From assembly GCA_036386415.1 (NCBI GenBank), contig DASVVT010000057.1:1-43868 (forward strand): DNA of 43,868 nt, read 5' to 3'. The translations under genes and the position numbers were made by a program. Origin of the DNA: DASVVT01 sp036386415. Its GTDB lineage: Bacteria > Acidobacteriota > Blastocatellia > Pyrinomonadales > Pyrinomonadaceae. The notes beneath the pieces are model-generated. The model was not told the DNA's origin. It searched no databases and saw nothing but the letters and a program-made list of their open reading frames with translations. Every line of letters begins with the position of its first letter. Position 1 is the first letter of the stretch. Positions 8,327-16,168 of the stretch are shown one piece after another.

Positions 8327-8965
8327 TCAAGGAGCTATCGAGTTCAGCGAAAAATATCTTTGAGCAGCTTCGTGCGCGCCTTCAAGCACATGCTCGGTGA
8401 TTCCGTTGACAAGCCCCATCTCGAAAGCCTCACTGCTCGTCACACGTTTAGCAGTTGTGAGAATTTCTAACGCGTGCGCTGCGCCGATGAGACGCGGCAA
8501 TCGCTGTGTGCCACCCCAGCCCGTGATGATGCCTAGACGCGCGCCCGGATGAGCAAAGACGGCGTCAGGCGAAGCGTAGCGCAGGCGGCAGGCGAGCGCG
8601 AGATCGAGGCCGCCGCCCATGCAGTAGCCGTTGATGGCGGCGATGGTGAGTTGCGGAGCAGTTGCGATCTTTTGAAAGAGGCGCTGTCCGCGTCGTGCGA
8701 ATTCCAAGGCCGTTGCGGGTGTGAGCGCGCGAAGCTCACGAATGTTTGCGCCTGAAGCGAAGACATCTCCCGTACCCGTGAAGATGATCGCTGAAATGTC
8801 TGTGCGTGCGATGAGCCGGGAGACCGCTGCGTCCATTTCCTCAAGGGTTGAGATAGAGAGCGGGTTGCGTTCGGCGGGACGATTGAGACGAACAACGGCA
8901 GTAGGAGTGCGCGTCTCGTTGATGACGACACGGGCATCCAGTGACTCTTCAGGCTTCACTCTCAT
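8327..8965 (-). CDS. Short enoyl-CoA hydratase/isomerase-like protein
   Basis: Crotonase-fold protein of 212 residues, about 45 shorter than usual and missing the C-terminal helices that help trimer formation. The oxyanion motif ASGANIREL and the block NGYCMGGGLDLALACR are present. Both classical catalytic glutamates are replaced (Asp in GGGLD, Gly in AHPGARLG), so ordinary hydratase chemistry is doubtful; isomerase or other CoA chemistry is possible. The start at 8965 is supported by an ATGA overlap with the upstream mutase small subunit, implying coupled translation. It could be a naturally short subfamily or a truncated gene. Confidence 0.7.
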   Translation of the reverse strand: MRVKPEESLDARVVINETRTPTAVVRLNRPAERNPLSISTLEEMDAAVSRLIARTDISAIIFTGTGDVFASGANIRELRALTPATALEFARRGQRLFQKIATAPQLTIAAINGYCMGGGLDLALACRLRYASPDAVFAHPGARLGIITGWGGTQRLPRLIGAAHALEILTTAKRVTSSEAFEMGLVNGITEHVLEGAHEAAQRYFSLNSIAP

Positions 8966-9366
8966 TCGCGGGGGCGGACGTTTTCGCGCAGGAACTTGAC
9001 GATGTCCTCTGTGGATGTGCCCGGGAGAAAGACTTCGGCGATGCCCTGCTCTTTGAGGCGAGAGATGTCTTCCTGCGGGACGATGCCGCCGACGAGCACG
9101 AGGCAATCATCCATCCCTCGCTCCTTCAGCAGCGAGACGATGCGCGGGCAGAGCGTGTTGTGCGCGCCGCTCAGGATCGAGACGCCGACCGCGTCAACGT
9201 CCTCCTGAAGCGCTGCGGCGGCGATCATCTCCGGCGTCTGGCGCAGTCCGGTGTAGATCACCTCCATGCCCGCGTCGCGCAGGGCGCGCGCGATGACCTT
9301 GGCTCCACGGTCATGCCCATCGAGCCCGGGCTTGGCAACAAGAACGCGAATCTTTTGCTCAACCAT
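8962..9366 (-). CDS. Acyl-CoA mutase small subunit, B12-binding
   Basis: Cobalamin-binding subunit of a two-subunit CoA-carbonyl mutase. The 134 residues match IcmB-type small subunits (about 136). The base-off cobalamin motif is present: DGHDRG with the lower-ligand His, then SILSGAH and LVGGIVP. The start is ATG at 9366; an upstream in-frame extension would merely translate repeat element D and is rejected. It lies just downstream of the large subunit, separated by that element, and overlaps the crotonase gene by ATGA. Confidence 0.85.
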   Translation of the reverse strand: MVEQKIRVLVAKPGLDGHDRGAKVIARALRDAGMEVIYTGLRQTPEMIAAAALQEDVDAVGVSILSGAHNTLCPRIVSLLKERGMDDCLVLVGGIVPQEDISRLKEQGIAEVFLPGTSTEDIVKFLRENVRPRE

Positions 9367-9439
9367 GTCCGTTGTCCGTCGTCCGTCGTCCGTTGTCCGT
9401 TGCAACCGACCACTGACAACGGGCAACGGACAACGGACT
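9367..9439. repeat. Heptad inverted-repeat element D (GTCCGTT type)
   Basis: Five tandem GTCCGTY heptads at 9367-9401 face GGACAAC heptads at 9416-9438. It fills the gap between the two mutase subunit genes exactly: it begins at the base next to the small-subunit start codon and reaches the last codon of the large subunit. Related to element M at 33932. Confidence 0.85.
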
Positions 9440-11117
9440 AAAAAGCAGGCTCTTCATAGAGACCGTACACGTCGCGCAGGGCGTCGCAGATTTCGCCGAG
9501 CGTGGCGTAGGCGCGGACGGCTTCGATGGTCGCGGGCATAGTGTTCTCATCATTGCGCGCAGCCTGCTTGAGCTTCTCAAGAGCGTTTGCCACCTGGCCG
9601 CTGTCGCGACGGTCGCGTGTCTTCTGTAAACGCTCCACCTGCCGGTCGCGCACCCCTTCGGCTATGACTAGAATCGGAACGGTTGAGGCTTCATTCTGCA
9701 TCTGGTACTTGTTGACGCCGACGATTGTTTGCTCGCCGCGCTCGACCGCCTTCTGATACTGGTAAGCGGATTCCTGTATCTCGCGCTGCGGAAATCCCTT
9801 CTCAATCGCTTCGACCATCCCGCCCATCGCGTCGATCTTTTCAAAGTAGTCGTAAGCGCCGTCCTCCATCTTCTTCGTCCACGCTTCGACCATGTAGGAG
9901 CCGCCGAGCGGATCGATAGTGTTCGCCACACCCGTCTCCTCGGCGATGATCTGTTGCGTGCGAAGCGCGATGAGCGCGGCCTGATCGGTCGGCAGCGCGA
10001 GCGCTTCGTCGTAAGCATCCGTGTGCAGGCTGTTCGTTCCGCCGAGCACGCCCGCGAGCGCCTGTATGGCGACGCGAACGATGTTGTTCAAAGGCTGCTG
10101 AACTGTGAGCGAAACGCCTGCCGTCTGCGTGTGGAAGCGCAGTTGCAGCGTGCGCTCGTTCTGTGCGTTGAAACGCTCGCGCATGACGCGCGACCAGATG
10201 CGCCGCGCCGCACGATACTTGGCGATCTCCTCGAAGAAATCATTATGCGCGTTGAAGAAGAAGGAGATGCGCGGGACAAACTCGTCCACGTCGAGCCCGG
10301 CGCGCACGCCCCATTCGACGTATTCGATACCGTCGCGCAAGGTGAAGGCCAGCTCCTGCAAAGCGGTCGAGCCCGCCTCGCGTATGTGATAACCGCTGAC
10401 CGAGATCGGGTTGTAGCGGGGTACGTGCCGTGTGCAAAACTCGAACGTGTCCGTGACGAGCTTCATCGCCGGACGAATCGGATAGATCCACTCCTTCTGC
10501 GCGATGTACTCCTTCAGAATATCGTTCTGAAGCGTGCCGGAAATCTTCTTCCAGTCCGCGCCCTGCTTTTCGGCGACGACCAGATACATTGCCAGCAGGA
10601 CAGAGGCGGGCGCATTGATCGTCTGCGAAACCGTGACCTGTTCGAGCGGAATACCGTCGAACAGAATCTCCATGTCGGCGAGAGAGGAGACGGCGACACC
10701 GCACTTTCCGACTTCACCTTCCGAAAGGGGCGAATCCGAATCGTAGCCCATCAGCGCCGGTAGATCGTAAGCCACAGAGAGCCCCGTCTGTCCCTGGCTC
10801 ATTAAGTATTTGAAGCGCGCGTTGGTCTCTTCGGGACTTCCGAAGCCCGCGAACTGGCGCATCGTCCAAAGCTTTCCGCGATAGCCCGTCGGATGTATGC
10901 CGCGCGTGTAAGGGAACTCGCCCGGGAATGAGATGTCGCGCTCAAAGTCTACGTCCGCGACATCCGCAGGCGTGTAGAGCCGCTCGACCTCTTCGAGCGA
11001 GATGGTCTCGAAACGCTGCTTCCTTTCGGGACGCTTCTTCAGGACGGGCGCGAGCGTCTCTTGCTCCCAGCGCTCGACTAAGGTCTCTTCATCTGACGTG
11101 ATCTCTTTTGCAGGCAT
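9438..11117 (-). CDS. icmA: Acyl-CoA mutase large subunit, isobutyryl-CoA mutase-like
   Basis: TIM-barrel subunit of an adenosylcobalamin-dependent acyl-CoA mutase, 559 residues, close to IcmA (about 566) and shorter than single-chain methylmalonyl-CoA mutases. Numbering coincides with the Propionibacterium enzyme: TMRQFAGFG places Phe at position 89 (Tyr in methylmalonyl-CoA mutase), and LKEYIAQKEW places Gln at 207 (Arg there, contacting the substrate carboxylate). Phe plus Gln is the isobutyryl-CoA mutase pattern. His244 (GYHIREAGS) is kept. It probably interconverts isobutyryl- and butyryl-CoA with the 8962-9366 subunit. Many databases would call this methylmalonyl-CoA mutase. The ATG at 11117 has GGGAGCC-type purines upstream. 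Confidence 0.8.
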   Translation of the reverse strand: MPAKEITSDEETLVERWEQETLAPVLKKRPERKQRFETISLEEVERLYTPADVADVDFERDISFPGEFPYTRGIHPTGYRGKLWTMRQFAGFGSPEETNARFKYLMSQGQTGLSVAYDLPALMGYDSDSPLSEGEVGKCGVAVSSLADMEILFDGIPLEQVTVSQTINAPASVLLAMYLVVAEKQGADWKKISGTLQNDILKEYIAQKEWIYPIRPAMKLVTDTFEFCTRHVPRYNPISVSGYHIREAGSTALQELAFTLRDGIEYVEWGVRAGLDVDEFVPRISFFFNAHNDFFEEIAKYRAARRIWSRVMRERFNAQNERTLQLRFHTQTAGVSLTVQQPLNNIVRVAIQALAGVLGGTNSLHTDAYDEALALPTDQAALIALRTQQIIAEETGVANTIDPLGGSYMVEAWTKKMEDGAYDYFEKIDAMGGMVEAIEKGFPQREIQESAYQYQKAVERGEQTIVGVNKYQMQNEASTVPILVIAEGVRDRQVERLQKTRDRRDSGQVANALEKLKQAARNDENTMPATIEAVRAYATLGEICDALRDVYGLYEEPAF

Positions 11118-11420
11118 ATGGCTCCCTCTAGCTCACAAGCGCGGCGTCCACTTCGCAGCGCAACACATTTGATACAAGCTCCAATGTAAAGATATTTTCG
11201 ATATTAGTTGACGCTTAAGGGGGGTGTCAACCACATGCTTCTCACGCCTTTGGCGAGCATCGTAGAAAGAGGTGCGCGGCTGTGGTTGGCAGCCCACAGC
11301 CGCGCTAGAACGGCAGGACGAGAAGTGCGCGAGATGCGTTGCGGGATAACTAACGGAAGGCGTCAAGCGGGATTGGAACATCCGATGGCCTCCGGTCGAG
11401 AAAGAGCCCCCGCTGCTGGC
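11118..11420. other. Intergenic stretch, about 300 bp
   Basis: No convincing gene. It holds the 12-bp-stem hairpin at 11274-11305 and, nearer the mutase start, an AT-rich stretch around 11180-11215 that probably includes the mutase operon promoter on the minus strand. I cannot place -35 and -10 boxes with confidence. Confidence 0.4.
11274..11305 (-). terminator. Strong hairpin after the FtsB-like gene
   Basis: A perfect 12-bp stem (GCGCGGCTGTGG at 11274-11285 with its complement at 11294-11305) has an 8-nt loop, about 115 bp beyond the FtsB-like stop on the minus strand. No long T-run follows in that direction, so it may be a terminator or an mRNA-stabilising hairpin. Confidence 0.45.
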
Positions 11421-11885
11421 TCATTCGACGGGCACGATGATTTCGTTGGCGCGAACCATGTTGAGCCGCGCGCGCGCAGCCGACTCGATTGCGCGCGGAT
11501 TGCTGCTGAGCCGTTTCACTTCCTGCTCAATCGCAGCGTTATTATTGCGTAACGTCTCGACATCTGCGTTGATCGCTCGATATTGCTCGGATGCCGTGCG
11601 CATCTCCGCACGCGTGCGCATGGTCACCGTGACGCACAGTGCAAACGTCGCCAGAATGATGATCGCGAAGACTGTCCAGGACGGAATGATGCCGCCACGG
11701 CGGCGCACCTCCGTGCGCGTGCCGATGATCTCTGCGGGAAGATCGCGCACTGCCGGCGCGAGCGAAGGAAGCGCCCGCGTTGCAACACGCTGCGCACGAA
11801 GTCTGTCGTCAGTCCAGTAAGTATTTGCGGCCCTGTTCAAGGAGCACCTCCAAGTCTTTCTCTGATTCGGTTTCAGCGTAAACAC
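11421..11885 (-). CDS. FtsB/DivIC-like septum protein
   Basis: Small single-pass membrane protein of the FtsB/FtsL/DivIC type, which joins the division complex. A basic, disordered-looking N-terminus precedes a transmembrane helix at about 70-88 (SWTVFAIIILATFALCVTV). A coiled coil at about 90-130 follows, and the end LSSNPRAIESAARARLNMV is typical of the family. As drawn it overlaps the phosphohexomutase gene by 77 bp. The first 30 residues are probably not translated; GTG at 11750 (residue 46) is a plausible real start. The call rests on architecture rather than a strong signature. Confidence 0.65.
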   Translation of the reverse strand: MFTLKPNQRKTWRCSLNRAANTYWTDDRLRAQRVATRALPSLAPAVRDLPAEIIGTRTEVRRRGGIIPSWTVFAIIILATFALCVTVTMRTRAEMRTASEQYRAINADVETLRNNNAAIEQEVKRLSSNPRAIESAARARLNMVRANEIIVPVE

Positions 11886-13218
11886 GTACGAGCGGCTCCG
11901 TGCCCGACGGGCGCATCAGAAGCCACGATCCGTCTTCAAAAATAAACTTCACCCCATCCGTGCGGTTCGCGCGCGCAATCGGCCTTCCGCCGATCTCATC
12001 CGGCTCGCGCCCCAATTTTTCCGGCAGCGAGCGCATCAGCTCAGGCGTCACACGCACGCCGATCCGTCCCGATTCAATGCGACCGACGCGCTCATAAAGC
12101 GCCGCCAGTTGATCGCCTAAACTCGCCCCGCGCGCCGCAACCGCCTCCGCTGCGAGCAGACACGCAAGGATGCCATCTTTCTCCGGATAGTGACCTTTGA
12201 TCGACATCCCCGCAGACTCTTCACCGCCAAGGATAATTTTGTCTTCATTGATCAATTCTCCGATAAATTTGAAACCGACCGGCGTCTCATACACAGGGAG
12301 CCCGCGCACCTCTGCGACACGATCCACCAGGTGCGAGGTCGCTACAGAACGCGCCACCCCGCCCGTCCACCCGCGCGACTCCGCCAAGTAATCAAAGAGG
12401 AGCGCGATCAGTTGATTCGGCGTGATGAATTGGCCGTCGCGGTCGAGCACTCCGAAACGATCCGAGTCGCCGTCCGTTGACAGGCCGAGCGCACAATTAT
12501 TCTTCATCATTGCCTGGCGCAGTTCATCCAGGTGGCCTGCATCAGGTTCTGGCGAGCGCCCGCCAAACATCACATCTCGCCAGTCGTGAATCGTCTCGAC
12601 TTCGAGACCCTGCGTGCGCAAGGCTTGATCCAGATAGCCGCGTCCAGTGCCCCAAAGCGGATCGTAGGCATAACGCGCACCGGCGCGTGCGATCTGTTCA
12701 AAATTGATCTTGCTCTGAAGGTCGGCAAGATATGTAGGACGAGGATCGTAAGATTCCACGCCGCTGCTATCAGCTCCGCTGGTTCCGGCTTCAACTCCGC
12801 GCGCCCGGATTTCACTGATTAACTGCTCAACCTGCTTTGTGATCTCCGGCAGGGCGGGCGCGCCATCTGCGGTCGAGAACTTCATGCCGTTGTATTCAGG
12901 CGGGTTATGCGAGGCGGTGAAGTTGATCCCGCCTACTGCGCCCTCTTTAAGTATCGCGTGCGAGATGGTCGGCGTCGGGGTCGGGTGATTGCAGAGTAGC
13001 GCGCGGAACTTCTGAGCCGAGACCTCTTTGACGGATTCGGCGGCGAACTGCTCGCCAAGAAAACGCGTGTCGTAGCCGACGATAATGGCGCTGCCCTCTG
13101 GAGCACCACTGGCGCGCAGATACTCACAGATGGCACGCGTCACCGCCTTCACAGCAGCGAAAGTGAACTCATCTGCGATAATCGCCCGCCAGCCCGATGT
13201 CCCAAACCGAATTGCCAT
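11809..13218 (-). CDS. Phosphoglucomutase/phosphomannomutase-family protein
   Basis: Alpha-D-phosphohexomutase, interconverting hexose 1- and 6-phosphates for cell-wall or storage sugar synthesis. All four active-site elements are present: the phosphoserine loop TASHNP with Ser103, the Mg2+ loop DGDSDR at 249-254, the sugar-specificity loop GEESAG at 332-337 and the phosphate-binding loop RPSGTEP at 436-442. 469 residues is normal. GEES favours glucose phosphate over the GEMS of phosphoglucosamine mutases. The FtsB-like gene overlaps its end, so the two are probably co-transcribed. Confidence 0.88.
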   Translation of the reverse strand: MAIRFGTSGWRAIIADEFTFAAVKAVTRAICEYLRASGAPEGSAIIVGYDTRFLGEQFAAESVKEVSAQKFRALLCNHPTPTPTISHAILKEGAVGGINFTASHNPPEYNGMKFSTADGAPALPEITKQVEQLISEIRARGVEAGTSGADSSGVESYDPRPTYLADLQSKINFEQIARAGARYAYDPLWGTGRGYLDQALRTQGLEVETIHDWRDVMFGGRSPEPDAGHLDELRQAMMKNNCALGLSTDGDSDRFGVLDRDGQFITPNQLIALLFDYLAESRGWTGGVARSVATSHLVDRVAEVRGLPVYETPVGFKFIGELINEDKIILGGEESAGMSIKGHYPEKDGILACLLAAEAVAARGASLGDQLAALYERVGRIESGRIGVRVTPELMRSLPEKLGREPDEIGGRPIARANRTDGVKFIFEDGSWLLMRPSGTEPLVRVYAETESEKDLEVLLEQGRKYLLD

Positions 13219-13388
13219 TTTCTCCTGCCCGAAAATGCCTGAAACCGTTCGATTTTACCGAAAGCCCAAGATACTGTGCCGTTTAGCAGCTTATACCACA
13301 AGGGAGTGTGCCCTGATTCTCTTTCAATCCTTTGCCGCTCAAGGGTTTAGCGACAAAGTGGCCGGAATGTAGCATGCGGTTACAAGGC

Positions 13389-13408
13389 TGTAAAGAGTTT
13401 TCTTTACA
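13389..13408. promoter_or_regulatory. Palindrome TGTAAAGA-N4-TCTTTACA
   Basis: A perfect 8-bp inverted repeat with a 4-bp spacer, 171 bp upstream of the phosphohexomutase start. The size suits a dimeric repressor site. It could also be a weak hairpin terminator, but no T-run follows. Confidence 0.35.
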
Positions 13409-13502
13409 ATGACTTGGAGCGCTAAGTTCAACGTTTACTTGAGGTAAGCATGGTTAAGTGTGTGTAGCGGCGAACACAGGGCGAACGGAAATCCGCGAGA
13501 AG

Positions 13503-13536
13503 GGCATCCCACCTTGATGCCTATGAGAACGTGGGA
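13503..13536 (+). ncRNA. Possible pseudoknotted RNA element
   Basis: GGCATC at 13503-13508 pairs with GATGCC at 13516-13521 around a 7-nt loop. The loop bases CCAC can pair with GTGG at 13531-13534, and TCCCAC at 13507-13512 is fully complementary to GTGGGA at 13531-13536, so a pseudoknot or an alternative hairpin is possible. Found by eye; no known family is claimed. Confidence 0.2.
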
Positions 13537-13689
13537 GATAGCGAGTCCACTATTTATGCACAGGTGTGGAAAAAGCTCTTAACGAATCCTGCCCCTGTAC
13601 CTCGAATACGGAGAAAGGCACGGCTCGAAAAAGTTTTTGGAGTCTGGATGGTATTTGATGTATATGTAGCAAGGGCGTGTTAAATCTTG

Positions 13690-13718
13690 TTGACACCCAC
13701 CTCCTCAAAGCTTAGACT
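13690..13718 (+). promoter_or_regulatory. Sigma-70-like promoter before the activator gene
   Basis: TTGACA at 13690-13695 and TAGACT at 13713-13718 are separated by 17 bp, about 180 bp upstream of the activator start. The -35 box is perfect and the -10 differs from TATAAT at three positions. Confidence 0.35.
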
Positions 13719-13896
13719 GTGATTAATCCGGTTGGATCCCTCATGCGGTTCGACCTCTGGTGACGAGAATTAGAGAGCGTCACCACTGCCATCTTGCCCA
13801 AGAAGTTTGCGTTCATTCAGAAGTGCGGTCATGCGCTCTGTAGTGCGTGATGCATAGCTCTCCCTGTCGTCGTAGCAGTTAAAGGTATCAGGGTTC

Positions 13897-15468
13897 ATGT
13901 CAAGCTCGCAGCATCCGTATCTCTCAGATAATTCGGGGAACGACTCCGGCACGCCGTTTCAATTACCGCTCGCATCCATGGTGCGCTCATTGTGCAGAGC
14001 AGCGACCGCAGGAGGGCCTGATCTGCTCTATGAAGTGATGCTGAAGATGACCCTGATGGTTGATGCGACTGCTCAAACCTACGGTCTCGCGACCTGGACG
14101 CAGAAGCTTGGCGAGCGTCCAAGGCTCAAATGGGTCGAGGGGCTTGATCAGGACGAGATTGCGGAGGCGGAGGTAGCCGTGAACTCCGCGCTCTTAACAC
14201 CGGGCGAGGCGGTGGAGATCGAAGCCGGAGACCGCTCTCTCTGCTTAATTCTTAAAATCGCTACTCCGAATCATGAGGGCGCAGCGATTTACGGTCGCTG
14301 TGTGCGCCCACTGACGGAAAGACAGGCTAAAGAACTGAGAGTTTTGTCAGATGTCGCGCAACTGGCGCACGAGCACGTCGCGTTACAGGTCGAGCGACAA
14401 CCGCCGTCGCCTGAGCCGAAGCTGCAACCTGTCTCTGCGCTGGCTGTCTCCTCGACGTTGCCTGGAATGGTTTTCACCAGTGCATCTATGGCGGCGGTGG
14501 CGCGTGCGGTCGAGCGGATCAAGGATTCAGATTCGACCGTTCTGATCACGGGCGAGTCCGGGACGGGTAAGGAACTGGTGGCGCGCGCCGTTCACCGGCT
14601 CAGCCGTCGCAGCCTCGGCGAGTTCATTCCTTTCAACTGCACGGCTGCGCCCGCAGAGTTGATCGAGAGTATGCTCTTCGGCCATCGCAAAGGATCATTC
14701 ACGGGCGCGCATGCCGATTACGAAGGTCTGATTCGCGCCGCAGAAGGCGGCACGCTCTTTCTGGACGAGATCGGTGATTTGCCGCTGCCTTTGCAGCCCA
14801 AGCTCCTGCGCTTTCTTCAGGAGGGCGAGGTACACACGCTCGGGGAACGCGCGCCGCGTAAGGTCAACGTGCGTGTGGTTGCCGCGACGCATAAGGATTT
14901 AGAGAGGGAAGTGCGCGAGGGACGTTTCCGCGAAGACCTCTATTACCGTGTCGCTTCACTCTCGCTCGACGTGCCTCCGCTCAGGGAGCGACCGGATGAT
15001 ACGGCGGCTCTCATCTCACACTTCCTGACGCACTATGCGCGGCGCAACGATCATGCGATAGCGGGCATTACGGCAGAGGCCATCGGCGTCCTCCAAAATT
15101 ATTCCTGGCCGGGCAATGTGCGTGAGTTGGCGGCGGAGATCGAGCGCCTCGTGCTCTACACGGACGAAGGCACGTACATCACCGTCGAGCACATCAACCC
15201 GCGCATCCTGCCGGAGAAGACGCGCGCCGCGTTGAAGATGGACGAGCATCCGGCGAACCTGGATCACCTGCTCGAAGATTTCGAGCGCCGCATCATCACG
15301 GAAACGCTCCGTCGTCATGATTGTAACGTCGCGCGTGCAAGCGCCGCGCTCGGACTCGGCTCGCGTCAGACGCTCTATAAAAAGCTGAAGCGCCTGGCTA
15401 TCGACATCGGCGATTTCCTGCAAGAGGACACGGAGCCGGGACTACAACTACGCGCCGAACGAAATTGA
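13897..15468 (+). CDS. Sigma-54-dependent transcriptional activator
   Basis: Enhancer-binding protein that uses ATP to open promoters held by sigma-54 RNA polymerase. Residues about 40-165 look like a GAF-type sensor; there is no receiver domain. The AAA+ domain runs about 193-420 with Walker A GESGTGKE at 219-226, the sigma-54 contact loop GSFTGA at 266-271 (a variant of GAFTGA) and Walker B FLDEIGD at 288-294. A Fis-type helix-turn-helix (VARASAALGLGSRQTLYKKL) is near the C-terminus. Its stop overlaps the TTG start of the protease gene as TTGA. No clear sigma-54 promoter was found in the window, so its targets are unknown. Confidence 0.85.
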   Translation: MSSSQHPYLSDNSGNDSGTPFQLPLASMVRSLCRAATAGGPDLLYEVMLKMTLMVDATAQTYGLATWTQKLGERPRLKWVEGLDQDEIAEAEVAVNSALLTPGEAVEIEAGDRSLCLILKIATPNHEGAAIYGRCVRPLTERQAKELRVLSDVAQLAHEHVALQVERQPPSPEPKLQPVSALAVSSTLPGMVFTSASMAAVARAVERIKDSDSTVLITGESGTGKELVARAVHRLSRRSLGEFIPFNCTAAPAELIESMLFGHRKGSFTGAHADYEGLIRAAEGGTLFLDEIGDLPLPLQPKLLRFLQEGEVHTLGERAPRKVNVRVVAATHKDLEREVREGRFREDLYYRVASLSLDVPPLRERPDDTAALISHFLTHYARRNDHAIAGITAEAIGVLQNYSWPGNVRELAAEIERLVLYTDEGTYITVEHINPRILPEKTRAALKMDEHPANLDHLLEDFERRIITETLRRHDCNVARASAALGLGSRQTLYKKLKRLAIDIGDFLQEDTEPGLQLRAERN

Positions 15469-16034
15469 AGCTCATCTCGGGAAAACTAGACCGCCTGCTG
15501 TTGAACAACCTCAAAGTACCCATGCTCATCTCCTACATTTTCTGGTTCGCGATTGTTCTTCTGATACATGAGCTAGGCCACCTGGCGGCGGCGCGTGTGT
15601 GCTCTGTGACGGTGACGGAGTTTGGCCTTGGTTGGGGACCGAAAGTTTTCGGTTTCAAGCTCGGTGAGGTTGAGTACAAGCTGCACGCATTGCCCATCGG
15701 CGCTTATGTTCGACTGGACATGTGTGAGTTACAGCGGCGACCGCTCAGCCAGCAGGTGCTGATACTGCTCGCGGGCATCAACGTCAACCTGGTGGCGTAC
15801 GCCCTGACGATTGGGACAGCCTTCAGCACGATGAATCTTCTGCTGGCCGCCACCAACCTGTTGCCTCTCTACCAGCAGGACGGATGGAAATGCGGCATGG
15901 TGATGCTGCGTGCCCTCTTGCAACGCAAGAGCGCGATGGTGGAATGGACTTTCACAATCGCGGGCAGCGGTATCAGCCTCGCCCTCTTCATCGCCTTTGC
16001 CCTGCGACACTACCTGAGCCCGCATTTCAATTGA
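15465..16034 (+). CDS. M50-family membrane metalloprotease-like protein
   Basis: Intramembrane zinc protease of the site-2 protease (M50) type. The zinc motif HELGH is at 35-39 in the first helix. The third-ligand region is NLLPLYQQDGW at 131-141, where the usual N-P-x-P-x-LDG reads NLLPLYQQDG, keeping the Asp. It is short (189 residues) with about four helices and no PDZ domain. The TTG start at 15465 overlaps the activator stop, suggesting coupled expression; ATG 15522 would remove 19 residues. It could process a signalling protein linked to the activator, which is inference. Confidence 0.7.
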   Translation: MKLISGKLDRLLLNNLKVPMLISYIFWFAIVLLIHELGHLAAARVCSVTVTEFGLGWGPKVFGFKLGEVEYKLHALPIGAYVRLDMCELQRRPLSQQVLILLAGINVNLVAYALTIGTAFSTMNLLLAATNLLPLYQQDGWKCGMVMLRALLQRKSAMVEWTFTIAGSGISLALFIAFALRHYLSPHFN

Positions 16035-16055
16035 GCGTCAGTAAAGAAGAGAATG

Positions 16056-16148
16056 AAACGCAAAGGACGCAAAGCAGAAGACGCAAAGAACGCAGAAGAG
16101 TTCTTCTTCGCGTCCTTTGCGTATCTTCCTTTGCGCTCTTTGCGTTTA
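16056..16148. repeat. Inverted-repeat element E (ACGCAAAGR type)
   Basis: Three ACGCAAAG words on the left (16058-16090) face CTTTGCGT words on the right (16113-16147). Thirty bases at 16065-16094 match element P at 37951-37980 with one mismatch, 22 kb away. Confidence 0.8.
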
Positions 16149-16168
16149 AGGGTTTTCCGTACCTTTAA

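Larger units (their letters stand above)
13219..13896. other. Divergent intergenic region, 678 bp
   Basis: Lies between the minus-strand phosphohexomutase and the plus-strand activator. It contains a perfect 8-bp palindrome (13389-13408), a possible pseudoknotted RNA (13503-13536) and a sigma-70-like promoter (13690-13718). No convincing gene: a 60-codon minus-strand frame at 13770-13952 overlaps the activator start and lacks support. Confidence 0.5.

Noticed and set aside
9729..10763. 344-codon plus-strand gene
   Set aside because: It lies wholly antisense to the mutase large subunit, whose motifs are intact; GC-rich codon use opens long false frames.
13219..13896. Sigma-54 promoter (TGGC-N8-TTGC) near the activator
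   Set aside because: No GG-N10-GC match of acceptable quality was found by eye.
13770..13952. 60-codon minus-strand protein
   Set aside because: It overlaps the activator start, has no known family and no clear ribosome-binding site; a short chance frame is more likely.
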